Shown here in pieces: positions 37,038-46,582 of a stretch of 64,000 bases of DNA (its first letter is position 1; every line of letters begins with the position of its first letter). The DNA is from Brettanomyces bruxellensis. Its lineage: Eukaryota > Ascomycota > Pichiomycetes > Pichiales > Pichiaceae. A model generated the notes under the pieces. It had not been told where the DNA came from. It saw nothing but the letters and a program-made list of their open reading frames with translations, and made no database searches. Both the position numbers and the translations under genes were made by a program. Location of the stretch: the NCBI RefSeq assembly GCF_011074885.1, contig NC_054683.1:310001-374000 (forward strand), read 5' to 3'.

Positions 37038-39236
37038 TCAAGAACTTCCCAAATCAGCATACATATCCTGATCGCCAGACATTAAAAGCTTCCGAAGAGT
37101 ATCGGTTGTGACCTTTGGAGGCTCCAAAGCAGCTTTGTTACCACTACTGTTTTTCCCATTCTTCGAACTTTTGAACTTCTTCTCATCAGAGCTGCTTAAG
37201 TAATCATCGCCGGTATCATCACCAGACTGTGAGTGTCGGAAATCCTCGTTTCCACTGCCCAGAATCTCGTCCAACCCAATTCCACTCTCCTTCATGTAAT
37301 CTCGTATCTTCTGCTTGAGTCCAAGAACGACGATTTCCAAATACTGCTTCTTCCTCTTCAGGCTCTTCACATCCTGCTGGAGTCGTTTCTGCAAGTTTTT
37401 CTTCTTCTGCCTGCATCTCGAAGCGGCAATCCTGTTTCTTTCCAATATTCGCTGCCTCTTCCATGCTGCAGTACCAGGGATTGGACCCGCATTTGGATTG
37501 AAAATGACCTCATTGTTGTATATCAACTGCCTCTTTGGAACACCGTCCTTGTCCACCTCTATTTCTGACCGATTTGGAACCCGAGGACGCTCCATTCCGC
37601 CGGATGCCGACACGTGAGCCACCGGAACACTCGTTCCCTGGCTGTTTTGCACATGTGGCATCAAATCAGACCTCCTGCTTTTGCCAAGATCTTCATCACT
37701 TACCAAATTTTCATCGCTTGCCCTAGTTTGCTCACCTTGCGCTTCGCTCCTGTGCACAATCATGCTGATCTGGCCAATCTGACCGTTGGAAATCGAAAGT
37801 CTTCTTCTTGGAGCCGGCGGATATGCCACGGCTGGACCGTCGGCATCTGTCGGTCCCGGCGGCTCGACTCCCAGCCTGTTTGGTCCCATCATGCCACTTT
37901 GCGAGCCTAAAAGCGCTGATTGTGGTCTTTCTAATGCCAAACTCTGCCTGTGGTTAAATAGTGCTGATCTCGGCATGGTTCTTGGTTGCGGCTGCTGAAG
38001 TTTTGGATATGAGTCGTTTGCATTCATCTGTTGGCCCGGATAAACCACCTGGTATCCGTTGTCGGTATTTGTCGACTGAAATCCGTACACTTGGTCCATT
38101 GGTGTGCTTGGTTGGTTTGGTTGGCTCTGGCTTGTTTGGTTTATCTGGTTCTGGTTTATCTGGTTCTGGTTCATTTGGTTCTGGTTCATTTGGTTTGCGT
38201 TCACCTGGTTCCGGCTAAATTGACTTTGGTTCATTTGTCTTTGGTCCATTTGGCTTGGGTTCATTTGGCTTGGGTTCACTTGGCTTGGGTTCACTTGGCC
38301 TTGGTTTAATTGACCTTGATTTAATTGGTTCATCTGATTCAACTGACCACCCTGGCTTAACTGACGATTCAGTTTGCCATGCTGGCCTATTCTGTTGTGC
38401 TGGCCTTGCTGGTTTAACTGATGGCTTTGCTGCGCTACACTTGCGGCTGCATTCGCCACATTGGCCGCCGACTCGGCACTGTTGCCGTTCATCGACATCA
38501 TGTAATAATAAGGGCTGTACTCCACTATAGGAGGGTTGATCATGAGAAAGTTCTGGAAGTCCTGCGGATCCAAATGAAAGTTTTGCAGTGATAGATTCTG
38601 GCCGCTGGTTGCTTTTTTTCTGCTGCCGGATCCTACGCTATTGTTGATGGCTGTGTTAATCTCTGCATTCAGTGAACTGCCCAAAGAAGAGCCCATGGAT
38701 TGATCGTTGATGTTTATGTCGCCTGCAGTTTTTGTTATCTCCGCCATTTGGTCAAATGCCGACTCAGGTGTTGATTTCTTGTCATGCGATCCTTCCTTCC
38801 GGCTGCCCATGTTCTGTCCAAGCAGTGATAAATCGAAATGGCTGGCGTTGCCGATTGCAGATGGAGAATCTGTTGAAAAGCCAATGTCTTTCTTATCAAT
38901 GATATCGTTGCCACTTATACTGTGGCCGTTGTTGATAATGCCAATGTCACTGTTGGTCCTCGCACTGACACCCTGGACTTGAGTTCTGGTACTCCGGTCC
39001 ATGCTGTCTTTATCCAATCCATGATAGTCCAGCTCCTGTTTTACTATACTGCCATATATATTGTCTGCACTTTGCAAATCACTCGATACCAACGATCCCC
39101 CGTAATCTTTATTGTTGCCGTTCTCAATGCTCGATGATGGATTCATGTAGCTATGATGACCAATCATGTAATCTGTCATTTGTTGAGCGTCGTGTTGCCC
39201 AATAGATGAATGCAAAGGTTGAGGGCTGGCTGACAT
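37038..39236 (-). CDS. bZIP transcription factor (ATF/CREB, Aca1/Cst6/Sko1-like) with Asn/Gln repeat
   Basis: 732 codons from the ATG at 39234-39236; the frame continues 12 codons upstream only through TTG. Near residue 590 is a bZIP: basic region RQRILERNRIAASRCRQKKK followed by a leucine-zipper-like coiled coil (LQKRLQQDVKSLKRKKQYLE). The basic region is closest to ATF/CREB-type yeast factors (Aca1, Cst6, Sko1), which bind TGACGT-type sites. Residues about 295-385 are a five-residue repeat of Asn, Gln, Met and Ser (units such as NPSQM, NQNQM), prion-like in composition. The N-terminus is Ser/Asn/Asp-rich. Identity among the ATF/CREB paralogs is not settled. A gene-free region of 1.87 kb lies upstream. 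Confidence 0.85.
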   Translation of the reverse strand: MSASPQPLHSSIGQHDAQQMTDYMIGHHSYMNPSSSIENGNNKDYGGSLVSSDLQSADNIYGSIVKQELDYHGLDKDSMDRSTRTQVQGVSARTNSDIGIINNGHSISGNDIIDKKDIGFSTDSPSAIGNASHFDLSLLGQNMGSRKEGSHDKKSTPESAFDQMAEITKTAGDININDQSMGSSLGSSLNAEINTAINNSVGSGSRKKATSGQNLSLQNFHLDPQDFQNFLMINPPIVEYSPYYYMMSMNGNSAESAANVANAAASVAQQSHQLNQQGQHNRIGQHGKLNRQLSQGGQLNQMNQLNQGQLNQGQVNPSQVNPSQMNPSQMDQRQMNQSQFSRNQVNANQMNQNQMNQNQINQNQINQTSQSQPNQPSTPMDQVYGFQSTNTDNGYQVVYPGQQMNANDSYPKLQQPQPRTMPRSALFNHRQSLALERPQSALLGSQSGMMGPNRLGVEPPGPTDADGPAVAYPPAPRRRLSISNGQIGQISMIVHRSEAQGEQTRASDENLVSDEDLGKSRRSDLMPHVQNSQGTSVPVAHVSASGGMERPRVPNRSEIEVDKDGVPKRQLIYNNEVIFNPNAGPIPGTAAWKRQRILERNRIAASRCRQKKKNLQKRLQQDVKSLKRKKQYLEIVVLGLKQKIRDYMKESGIGLDEILGSGNEDFRHSQSGDDTGDDYLSSSDEKKFKSSKNGKNSSGNKAALEPPKVTTDTLRKLLMSGDQDMYADLGSS
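38110..38345. repeat. Coding 15-bp tandem repeat in the bZIP gene
   Basis: Imperfect 15-bp units (for example ATTTGGCTTGGGTTC) repeat about fifteen times and encode Asn/Gln/Met-rich pentapeptides on the minus strand. Units toward 38250-38300 are nearly identical, suggesting recent slippage. Confidence 0.85.
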
Positions 39237-41102
39237 TTCTTTTTTTTTCCCTTGTAAAAAAACTGGCCACAATTCCCTGTGAACTGCCCTTTAAATCAGA
39301 AACTATATAATTATGGGAGGTTGATATGTGCCCCTCGTTTGCTGCCCTTGTGATATTAATGTGCAAACTCTTCCGTATTCGTTCTGCTTTTTTTTGTGTA
39401 AACTTCTGACGCCCAATAGCCGGAGATGATCAATGCAAAATGAATGTAATAGTGTATCTGGGACAAATGAACAAAGTGCCAACAAAATGTTGATATGCAC
39501 TTGAATCGAAATGCTGTAGAATGCCTTAATTGCAAATACGCAATCGAGATGAAATCATGGAAACTGTTGCTTTCTATGTGAAAAGAACGATGCAAAAAAA
39601 TGATCGAATACGCAGATGCTTAAAATGCGGAAGTACGAGGAACCGCGAAGCAAAATTTGTTTTTCCCAGTGCACCCCTGGGCAAGCTACCGCCAACAATC
39701 AAATTCAGAAGAAAAGCCGTGTACCAGATGCTATCTATTATTAATCAGCAATTGCGCTAAAAGAGAAAATACGACTTTACAGCACATCTGGGCAAACACA
39801 ATCCTACATTTCTATTTTTTTATTTTTGCTTTGTCTCTCTTGATCTAAGCCCATGTATTATTCATAAGGAGGCGCCCACCTATCATAACTGAACTTTCTC
39901 GGGAAATCTGGAATGGTATTTTAAAGTGATAGAGAATTCGACAGGCATTTTAATAGCCATCAACAGACATTTAATAAACTTCAACAGACATTTTAATAGA
40001 CTTCGACAGACATTTCAATAGACTTCGACAGACATTTTAATAGACTAAAACAGACATTTTAATAGATTAACACAGACATTTTAATAGACCAAAACACTCA
40101 GTTTAATAAGTTGATAAATGATTGCTGGTTAAGGCACCCCTCGAAATGCAGAATGCTCTCTAATGCACAAGCACAGCTTAATTCCTTAATTCTTTTCCTG
40201 GCTCCATCCTTGTTCGTTTGCTTCCCCTCCTCTTCACTTCATTTATTCTATTTTTTCTCTTTCCATTCTTTTTTGTTCCCTGTGGATAAAGCGATAAATA
40301 AAATGTGAAAATATGGAGCACAAAGAATAAAATGAAAAAAAAAAAAAAATACAATAAAATAAAATAAAGAACGCTCGACCTCAACATGCTCTTCTCAGCA
40401 TGATTCGGCCTCCGTATACATGTTATGTGACCTTTTTTCACTTGAGATTAAAGAACACTATTAAAGGATCGACCTCTCCCTATCAAAAGTGTTTTTTCTT
40501 GCCCAATCATCGTGCGATCTTCTTGCTTTTGGCATATTCAACCCACTCGGATTTCCGATCGGATATACCAGTTTTCCGATACTTTATTGGACGCTGCATC
40601 TAGATGTAGTCATTTTTGCTGCAGTTGTTCGAAAAAATTTTGCAAACAATAATAATCTTCCTGTCTTTATATACCTTTATTCCATAATTATCTATTTGGG
40701 TCCTATTAAAGGCAGCACGCATTTTAACAAACACTGCTAGATTCTGAAAAATAAGAGAGAGCGAGGTACTTTGTGCTTTTCCTATTCATGTAGTATTGCT
40801 GACTAATGACCAAACGGATATTCAAGCGGGAATGCTTAACGCAGAAAGCATGCACTTGACTTCCTTACATCACTTGTTCTTCATATTCTACAATAGTACA
40901 CAGGGAAAACTAAGCATTGGCTCATTTAGCATCGTCGTAATTAACATGCAACTATTTTTTATTTTATTTATAGAACGAACGTACACCTTGACATAACAAT
41001 ACCCGTCAAACGTTTTCATTATACAGATTTGGCTAAAAGCATCCATATCAATGGAATCTGGTGTAATCCCACTGCTTCCATATTGGAGATTCTCGAAGCC
41101 CA
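39237..41102. other. Long intergenic region upstream of the bZIP gene
   Basis: About 1.87 kb between the bZIP start and the REX2 stop. It holds the 22-bp array (39942-40110), AT-rich homopolymer runs (such as A13 near 40334), and an unsupported minus-strand frame of 71 codons at 40888-41103 overlapping the REX2 stop. No RNA gene recognised. Confidence 0.6.
39942..40110. repeat. 22-bp tandem array (CAGACATTTTAATAGACTTCGA family)
   Basis: About 7.7 head-to-tail copies of a 22-bp unit with core CAGACATTTTAATAGA; the variable last six bases change from copy to copy. It lies about 700 bp upstream of the bZIP ATG. Confidence 0.88.
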
Positions 41103-41969
41103 TCAGTCAATCCTATTTCCGTTGATATCTTTTCCTTCCCATTGTTTCTTGACGTCCCTGACGTTTATTTCATCCTCGTTCTTGAAATACACGTCACGAT
41201 AGAATTTCATCTGGTTGATACTCTCAATAATGTCCTGCTTAGCAGTATGGGCACCAATCTTAGGAGGCATGAGTCTCTCCACGGTGGGATTGTGTCTCTT
41301 TGCGAATTCCATCACTGATGAAACGTCGATAATTCGATAAGTGAGATAATCCACAACACTCGGCAATTCTCTCAATAGGAACAATCTATCCACGTGAACC
41401 GAATTTCCGGCTAATATTCCCGTTCCCTTGCTCATGAACTTCTTCAAATACTCCAAAAGTTCCTTATCAACCTGCTCTTTGGTCTTATTAGAAGCAATAA
41501 CTTCAGCAGTAAGCCCACTATTCCCATGATGCTGCGTGCACCACTCATCCATCTGGTCCATGGTCGACTTCGGGCAGTGTATCACTGATTCGTATCCCTC
41601 TTCATCCAGCAAATTGAGATCCTTGTCCGTTATAAGGCAACAAATCTGAATAATGTGATCATGTAAATGATCCAATCCGGTCATTTCACAGTCGATCCAC
41701 ACGATCGGTTTCTTTGAGTCGTAGTTTCTCACCAAATGGCTTGAATTCGACATGATTTGCGAGGCGCTGCGATATTTCTTTGTATGGTAGAGGCGTCTAT
41801 CTGTTTTCTTGCTTGATTTGCTTTTTCTGAAACTTAACGTCTCGATTGAAGCTTCCTGTTTTCGAAAATTAAAACTATGAAAATTCAGTACTTGTCTAAC
41901 TGGTCGTGGACCTGGTACTAGTGGTCTTCCTACACTCTTCAGCAATGCTATAGATGAAATATTCAACAT
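41103..41969 (-). CDS. REX2: Oligoribonuclease, DEDDh 3'-5' exonuclease
   Basis: 288 codons. The exonuclease domain starts at about residue 83: WIDCEMTGLD (ExoI, D and E), GNSVHVDRLFLLRELP (ExoII), RIIDVSSVMEFA, and GAHTAKQDIIESI (ExoIII, His and Asp). Known: degrades short oligoribonucleotides; yeast Rex2 acts in mitochondria and also processes nuclear small RNAs. The first 72 residues are Arg/Ser/Lys-rich without acidic residues at the start (MLNISSIALLKSVGRP), suiting a mitochondrial presequence. Met 73 (SNSSHLVRNYDSKK) begins just before the catalytic domain and could yield a cytosolic or nuclear form. Length fits yeast Rex2 (269). Confidence 0.94.
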   Translation of the reverse strand: MLNISSIALLKSVGRPLVPGPRPVRQVLNFHSFNFRKQEASIETLSFRKSKSSKKTDRRLYHTKKYRSASQIMSNSSHLVRNYDSKKPIVWIDCEMTGLDHLHDHIIQICCLITDKDLNLLDEEGYESVIHCPKSTMDQMDEWCTQHHGNSGLTAEVIASNKTKEQVDKELLEYLKKFMSKGTGILAGNSVHVDRLFLLRELPSVVDYLTYRIIDVSSVMEFAKRHNPTVERLMPPKIGAHTAKQDIIESINQMKFYRDVYFKNEDEINVRDVKKQWEGKDINGNRID

Positions 41970-42177
41970 TTATTGGTCCCTTCCTGATGATCTAGGGAGG
42001 GTGATAAGAGAGAAAAGAAGAGAAGCGGAAAAAATATATATGATTGAGAAACGCGAGATGAAAAATTGAAGTGAAAAAAAAAAAAAATGAAATAAATTAT
42101 GGCACCTAACTGAAACATACTTCGCGCTTTCTGGACTAATATCAAGGCTATAGCTTCACATTATTCATAGTTATGTC

Positions 42178-43065
42178 TCATTTACGACCTGCAACAATGC
42201 ATAGCTTCTTCTTGCCCAGATCTGGGTGATGCTCCTCGGGGTTTACTTCCTTTCTTTGTGCAATCGTGAGCTTTTGTTCCTTGGAATATTCCAATCTAAA
42301 TCCTCTTTCCACAAGAATCTGGCTCAATCCGGCTTTCTCAAACAGATTTGTGATCTTCTCTGGTTCAAGAGTAGAATGAGCAATTCCTCTCTTTACGGCC
42401 TCCTTTCCAGAGAAAATTGCGTGCCCATCAAAATCCATAGCGAGAAACCAGCCACCCTTTTTAAGATGGGTTGCAATTCTCTTACAGAGCAATTCAAGGT
42501 CTGAAATATGGTGTAATGACATTGTGCACACTGCAATGTCGAACTTCCTATTCTTTAGCACATCTTCTTTTCCTAAAATGTCCAAAGCCTCTGCATGGAC
42601 GTTAGGAAAGTCCACTCTTTTGTTATAGGCATCGACAAAATCTTCCGATAGGTCAATTCCTGTGATTCTGTAGCTTTTTTCGAGTGGGAGACTATCCAAC
42701 AATGCAAGGGTCACATTGCCTGGTCCGCATGCAAAATCAAGAATTTCTAGTGGCTCTTCGCTTGTCCCCTTGTCGTCTTTGTCGAAAATGCACCATATAT
42801 CTGTATTCACCTTATTTCCCAAAGCACTTGCCTCCTCTTTTGCTTTAATACTCCTGTTCTCAACACATGACTTGTTTATTTCATCAACAGTGTATGCTTC
42901 CTTGTCTGATAATGAGGCTGATTGTCCATTAGAGCCGATTGTTAAGTACTTCAAGACAGAGAGCTTACTTAAAGCTTTAAATTCCGGTAACTCAAACCTG
43001 GGCACCGCCTCCTTATTCCATGCCTTCCTATTCAATTCCTTGAAATCTTGCGTGCTATCTGCCAT
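42178..43065 (-). CDS. Class I SAM-dependent methyltransferase, substrate unknown
   Basis: 295 codons. The Rossmann-fold motif I is ILDFACGPGN (108-117), followed by the acidic motif II ITGIDLSEDFV, motif III-like HAEALDIL and the motif IV region FDIAVCTMSLHHISDL. HHI after motif IV and the final strand pattern are typical of small-molecule or UbiE/Coq5-like enzymes (methyltransf_11/25 type). A polar segment between residues 50 and 105 precedes the fold. No targeting signal or membrane segment is evident. No well-known yeast gene was matched; the neighbours REX2 and NDUFA5 do not suggest a pathway. The ATG at 43063-43065 is followed by DSTQDFKELNRKAWN, a natural family start. Confidence 0.8.
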   Translation of the reverse strand: MADSTQDFKELNRKAWNKEAVPRFELPEFKALSKLSVLKYLTIGSNGQSASLSDKEAYTVDEINKSCVENRSIKAKEEASALGNKVNTDIWCIFDKDDKGTSEEPLEILDFACGPGNVTLALLDSLPLEKSYRITGIDLSEDFVDAYNKRVDFPNVHAEALDILGKEDVLKNRKFDIAVCTMSLHHISDLELLCKRIATHLKKGGWFLAMDFDGHAIFSGKEAVKRGIAHSTLEPEKITNLFEKAGLSQILVERGFRLEYSKEQKLTIAQRKEVNPEEHHPDLGKKKLCIVAGRK

Positions 43066-43445
43066 TTGATTGGTCGTAATATTGTGCAGGGATGAAAAGT
43101 GTTTGGATATCGCAAGAGTAGCACTAATGACAGAAAGTGTATGTGGGGAAGATATATATATACTTTAGATATAGCTGGGGTCGAAAAAATAAAATAAAGT
43201 GAAACGATAAATTGTCCACCGTCGAGGTTATCAGAGGAGCGAATTCACTCAGTTATGTACAATGATCCATCATCAGGCATTAAATTATAGAATTATGCCT
43301 CAATCAAATAAGCACACTTGTCATCTACAGTCCGCATTAGTAAGCATGGTTACCGCTTACGGTTTAATTTGCTCATTCTCGTTTCCTTGATCTTAATAAA
43401 TATATTGAATAAATAAATATGAAGTGTATCCCATGCTCCTAACAC
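43066..43445. other. Intergenic upstream of the methyltransferase gene
   Basis: About 380 bp, promoter of the methyltransferase and 3' region of the NDUFA5 gene. Nothing distinct except AT-rich tracts. Confidence 0.5.
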
Positions 43446-43850
43446 CTAAATTTTCTTGCCCCAGTAAACCCATTGATCCTCCAGTGGCTTTTCCTCCAAT
43501 GGCTCCCATGCTTTCCACTCCGCCATTTTTCCAGCTAGGTTATACTCATCATTGGCCTGAAGAATAAGCTCTTCGATTAATCCGCATCCAATTTGCTTTT
43601 CTATCCTCTCAATCACCTCGTTTTTTTCCACGACAGCTAATCTTGCCTTTGTCAACTCCTCCACCGATTTTCTGTATATAGACTCCTTTGGAAATTGTTC
43701 ATCCAGTCTTTTTAGCGTTGCTTGGTAAAGGCTGATCAAAACAGGCCTTGGATTTGGATGTTGTAAAATTCCTGTAATACCGGTAGGATTTCCCGTTCCC
43801 GATTTGATGAGAACTTCCTGTACCTTTCTGAGAATAGGGGTAAACCTCAT
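43446..43850 (-). CDS. Mitochondrial complex I accessory subunit, NDUFA5 family
   Basis: 134 codons from the ATG at 43848-43850 (the frame extends upstream only to a TTG). The family core is evident: GNPTGITGILQHPNPRP, LYQATLKRLDEQFP, IYRKSVEELTKARL, GGLIEELI-like GCGLIEELILQANDE, and the diagnostic C-terminus AEWKAWEPLEEKPLEDQW. Neurospora's 29.9-kDa subunit shares the GTPTGLTGL and HP-P-R-L block. Known: accessory subunit of the peripheral arm of NADH:ubiquinone oxidoreductase. Saccharomyces lacks complex I, so this gene indicates a respiratory yeast outside that clade. N-terminal MRFTPILRKV suits matrix import. Confidence 0.92.
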   Translation of the reverse strand: MRFTPILRKVQEVLIKSGTGNPTGITGILQHPNPRPVLISLYQATLKRLDEQFPKESIYRKSVEELTKARLAVVEKNEVIERIEKQIGCGLIEELILQANDEYNLAGKMAEWKAWEPLEEKPLEDQWVYWGKKI

Positions 43851-44171
43851 TCTTGCGACAATTGTTGAATATTTCAACAGTATATCTTTGTCAGGAGCTA
43901 TATATGGGAATCTATGTATGCGGTGCGGACAGCCCTAAATTTATTTTGGTTCTTCTTATTTCACATTATTTCTTTTTTTTTGCTTTCGCTTCTCGCGACC
44001 AGTACTTTTATGCATATGGTTACATTTATTCTCGGGTATTGTGCATTATGCGCGCAAAAGGCAGGCCCATAAACACTTCATACAGGATTGTAGTGTACAA
44101 CAACAACTTATTTCTATCACTTAAACAATTATAGCCCGTATAATTATATATATTACATTCACCGACAACTA
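43851..44171. other. Intergenic between MED6 and the NDUFA5 gene
   Basis: About 321 bp, the promoter of the NDUFA5 gene and 3' region of MED6. No distinct motif. Confidence 0.5.
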
Positions 44172-44921
44172 TTAATTCATTTTGCCTTGGATTTGCGAAC
44201 CTTGTGGTGTCATATCTGTGCTGGTTGGACCTTTTCCGTCCGAAACACATTTTTCCGGAATTTCATCGAGGAACACGGATGTTTTCTGTAAGGAGAGATT
44301 CAAAAGATTGTTGAAAGCACTAGACGAAGTGCTGGGAAGTTGGAAGCTTGACTCTTCCTCAGTTTCATTCTGTTTTTCAGTTAATTGCTCTTTTTTGTCA
44401 GGATGTTTGTCTTCTCCTTCCTTTTCATAAAGAGTTGAAAACTCGTAATAGTGGCCTTTAGAAGGTGAAAACTGCGGTAGCCCTTGCAATGATCGCATGG
44501 CATTACGAAGATTCAATGTTGTGCTTAAAAGCCTGCTTGATAGTATCGCTTTTATCGAAGGGGCCATATAAACACTGGATCCAATGATGTAAAAGTCCGC
44601 TATTGTCTGTGTTTCGGTCTCCGAATGCCGATGCTGCTTCCTGATCACCCAAAAGTCCGGTTCTCGAACCATCGCTATCACAAACTCAACTCCTTTCATC
44701 TTTTTAAGGTCTTTCAATATCATTTCGTATGGATTAACCGTGTAATTTGCATCTGAAAACTGGTGCTGCATTTTCAAAACTTGGTTATTCGACGTTCGAT
44801 CAAAAAATGGAGACTGTGCAAAGTATTCAAGTACATTATCTGTTCTTAAACCAAACGCATTCACCCATTCGGGTGATTTCCACTGTAATTCGTCCAACGG
44901 TGTATTTTCAATAGATGACAT
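44172..44921 (-). CDS. MED6: Mediator head subunit Med6
   Basis: 249 codons from the ATG at 44919-44921; an upstream in-frame TTG is not a credible start. The N-terminus LDELQWKSPEWVNAFGLRT and then NVLEYFAQSPFFDRTSNN are the diagnostic Med6 motif, followed by FVIAMVREPDFWVIRKQ and TIADFYIIGSSVYMAPS. The C-terminus beyond about residue 165 is polar and variable. Known: head-module subunit of Mediator needed for activated RNA polymerase II transcription. Length is near yeast Med6 (295). Confidence 0.95.
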   Translation of the reverse strand: MSSIENTPLDELQWKSPEWVNAFGLRTDNVLEYFAQSPFFDRTSNNQVLKMQHQFSDANYTVNPYEMILKDLKKMKGVEFVIAMVREPDFWVIRKQHRHSETETQTIADFYIIGSSVYMAPSIKAILSSRLLSTTLNLRNAMRSLQGLPQFSPSKGHYYEFSTLYEKEGEDKHPDKKEQLTEKQNETEEESSFQLPSTSSSAFNNLLNLSLQKTSVFLDEIPEKCVSDGKGPTSTDMTPQGSQIQGKMN

Positions 44922-45226
44922 GTTCAATGTATGCAATTATTAAAGTTGTAAAGCCTAAAGGATCCCTATATACAAGCCTTAGTGTCTAGTTCGGTTTTTT
45001 CGTACCGTTTACTATGCCTTCGTAGTGACCTTGTTGGGAAAGTACTAGATGCTTGTCTCACTGCTCTGCATAAATAAGATGAAAGAGTACGAGAAAAAAA
45101 AAAAAAAAAAAAGCATTACGGAGAAAAAGCTCACTCGACTTAAAATCAATAAAACAGAGCTTTTCATGATATATTTATATCTTTACTTGTACAGTCAGTA
45201 ATTTATTCATACAGACCGCCAGTATA
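44922..45226. other. Divergent promoter region between MED6 and FYV4
   Basis: About 305 bp including an A run of about 19 bases near 45094-45112. Both promoters must lie here; nothing else recognised. Confidence 0.5.
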
Positions 45227-45781
45227 ATGTTTGTGCGCTCGTTTACAAGATTATCCATAAGGCGATTGGCTACGGCAGCTCCAAAAGCAGAAGCTGGTGC
45301 TAGTGCATCTGGATCAAAAGCTGTGGAGGAAAAAGCAGCAAGTGAAATACAGAAAAAGAAAGCACATAAGGCAAAAAGAGTTTTAAACATTCCAAAGTCT
45401 TCAAAGGAGGTGCCAGATGTTAACACGTTTTTAAAGAAAATTGGACGTGGAGCAACCGAGAATGCGGAAACATTTGAAAACGACTGGAAGAAGTTTTTCA
45501 CTATGAACTCTAGGAAAATGAAAGAGGAAGGAATCGACACAAAGCTGAGGAGATACATACTGGATTGGAGGGAGAAGTATGCACAGGGGATACCCTTGGA
45601 CGAGATAAAGCTGCCTGTGAAAAAGCATGGGGGTGAAAGAAGAAAGAGGATTTATGCTGCAGAGAAAAAAGTCAAAGAGAGAATAGCAGCGGCTCAGTTA
45701 AGGAAGGCATACAGGAAAAAGGCCAACGTGGAGCGTATTCAGAAGCTCAAGTGGGAAAAACTGCATTCGCAGAGAAAATAG
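45227..45781 (+). CDS. FYV4: Mitochondrial small-subunit ribosomal protein mS41 (Fyv4)
   Basis: 184 codons. N-terminal MFVRSFTRLSIRRLATAAP is a textbook mitochondrial presequence. Residues about 62-120 carry the IGR motif domain of Fyv4/mS41: FLKKIGRGATENAETF followed by WKKFFTMNSRKMKEEGI and RRYILDWREKYAQG. The C-terminus is strongly basic and helical. Known: component of the mitochondrial small ribosomal subunit in yeasts. It is longer than S. cerevisiae Fyv4 (130 residues) mainly by an Ala/Lys-rich segment after the presequence and the basic tail. Start ATG at 45227. Confidence 0.86.
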   Translation: MFVRSFTRLSIRRLATAAPKAEAGASASGSKAVEEKAASEIQKKKAHKAKRVLNIPKSSKEVPDVNTFLKKIGRGATENAETFENDWKKFFTMNSRKMKEEGIDTKLRRYILDWREKYAQGIPLDEIKLPVKKHGGERRKRIYAAEKKVKERIAAAQLRKAYRKKANVERIQKLKWEKLHSQRK

Positions 45782-45997
45782 ATGTCCGGAGAGAGAAATT
45801 GGGGACATGAATAAAACGTGTACATATACAACATATTTAAGTGCGCCTGTTTCAATAAATGAACAGTTAGACAAATGTATTTTTTTCATTTGTAGTACTT
45901 GAAGTGAGTCAATCAGCTAGGCATGAAATGAGTTGTGCCGGGTTGTGACAAGTTCTTTGCCATTTGACAGTAAACGTGTCTCTATATAAATCTAGCA

Positions 45998-46582
45998 TTA
46001 ATCATCTCTCACTATTTCATCCTCGGGATCAGCCTCCTCCTTTGGCTTGTACTCCTTTAGGAATTTCTCCAGCTCCTCGTGAAGCCACGTTGCCTCTTTC
46101 TGCATCACCTCCATTGGCCGTGGATGGCGATCCATGTCAGCTGCTATAACTCTCTCTTTGCATACTTTTTTAAAGAAACCGTTCAAGTTGGCTTCGTTTT
46201 GCTCTAATAAGTCATAGATATGATCTCCGTAACCATCTTTAAGATACCGAGGAATGATATGGCAGTGCACGTGTGGTACAGACTGCCCAGCAGCAATTCC
46301 ATCCTGCATTGCTATGTTAAGAGAGTCTGCTTTGTATATTTTCTCTATGAACGCATGTATCAGCTGGACTGTGGCCATAAAATCGACCGATTCTTTCACA
46401 GTGAGCATTTTTAAACGCGGCACACGTCTATATGGAACCACTAGCACGTGGCCGGGAACAATTGGCTTCAAGTTCACTAGTGCATAAGTGTATTTACCCC
46501 TATAAAACACCTGGGGAGTAACTGGAAACTTATAAAAGAAGATTTTTGAAGGTGCTGCGGCCATATCCTGTTGCGTAGACAT
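45998..46582 (-). CDS. HNT2: Diadenosine polyphosphate hydrolase, Fhit/Hnt2 type
   Basis: 194 codons. A HIT-superfamily fold with FYKFPVTPQVFYRGKYTYA at the start, PGHVLVVPYR near 43-52, AMQDGIAAGQSVPHVHCHI with the histidine triad HVHCHI at 104-109, and IPRYLKDG. This matches the Fhit branch (animal FHIT and yeast Hnt2), with the typical variable loop after the triad. Known: cleaves Ap3A and Ap4A, releasing AMP, in cytosol and nucleus. Length agrees with Hnt2 (206). Start ATG at 46580-46582. The gene lies tail-to-tail with FYV4. Confidence 0.95.
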   Translation of the reverse strand: MSTQQDMAAAPSKIFFYKFPVTPQVFYRGKYTYALVNLKPIVPGHVLVVPYRRVPRLKMLTVKESVDFMATVQLIHAFIEKIYKADSLNIAMQDGIAAGQSVPHVHCHIIPRYLKDGYGDHIYDLLEQNEANLNGFFKKVCKERVIAADMDRHPRPMEVMQKEATWLHEELEKFLKEYKPKEEADPEDEIVRDD

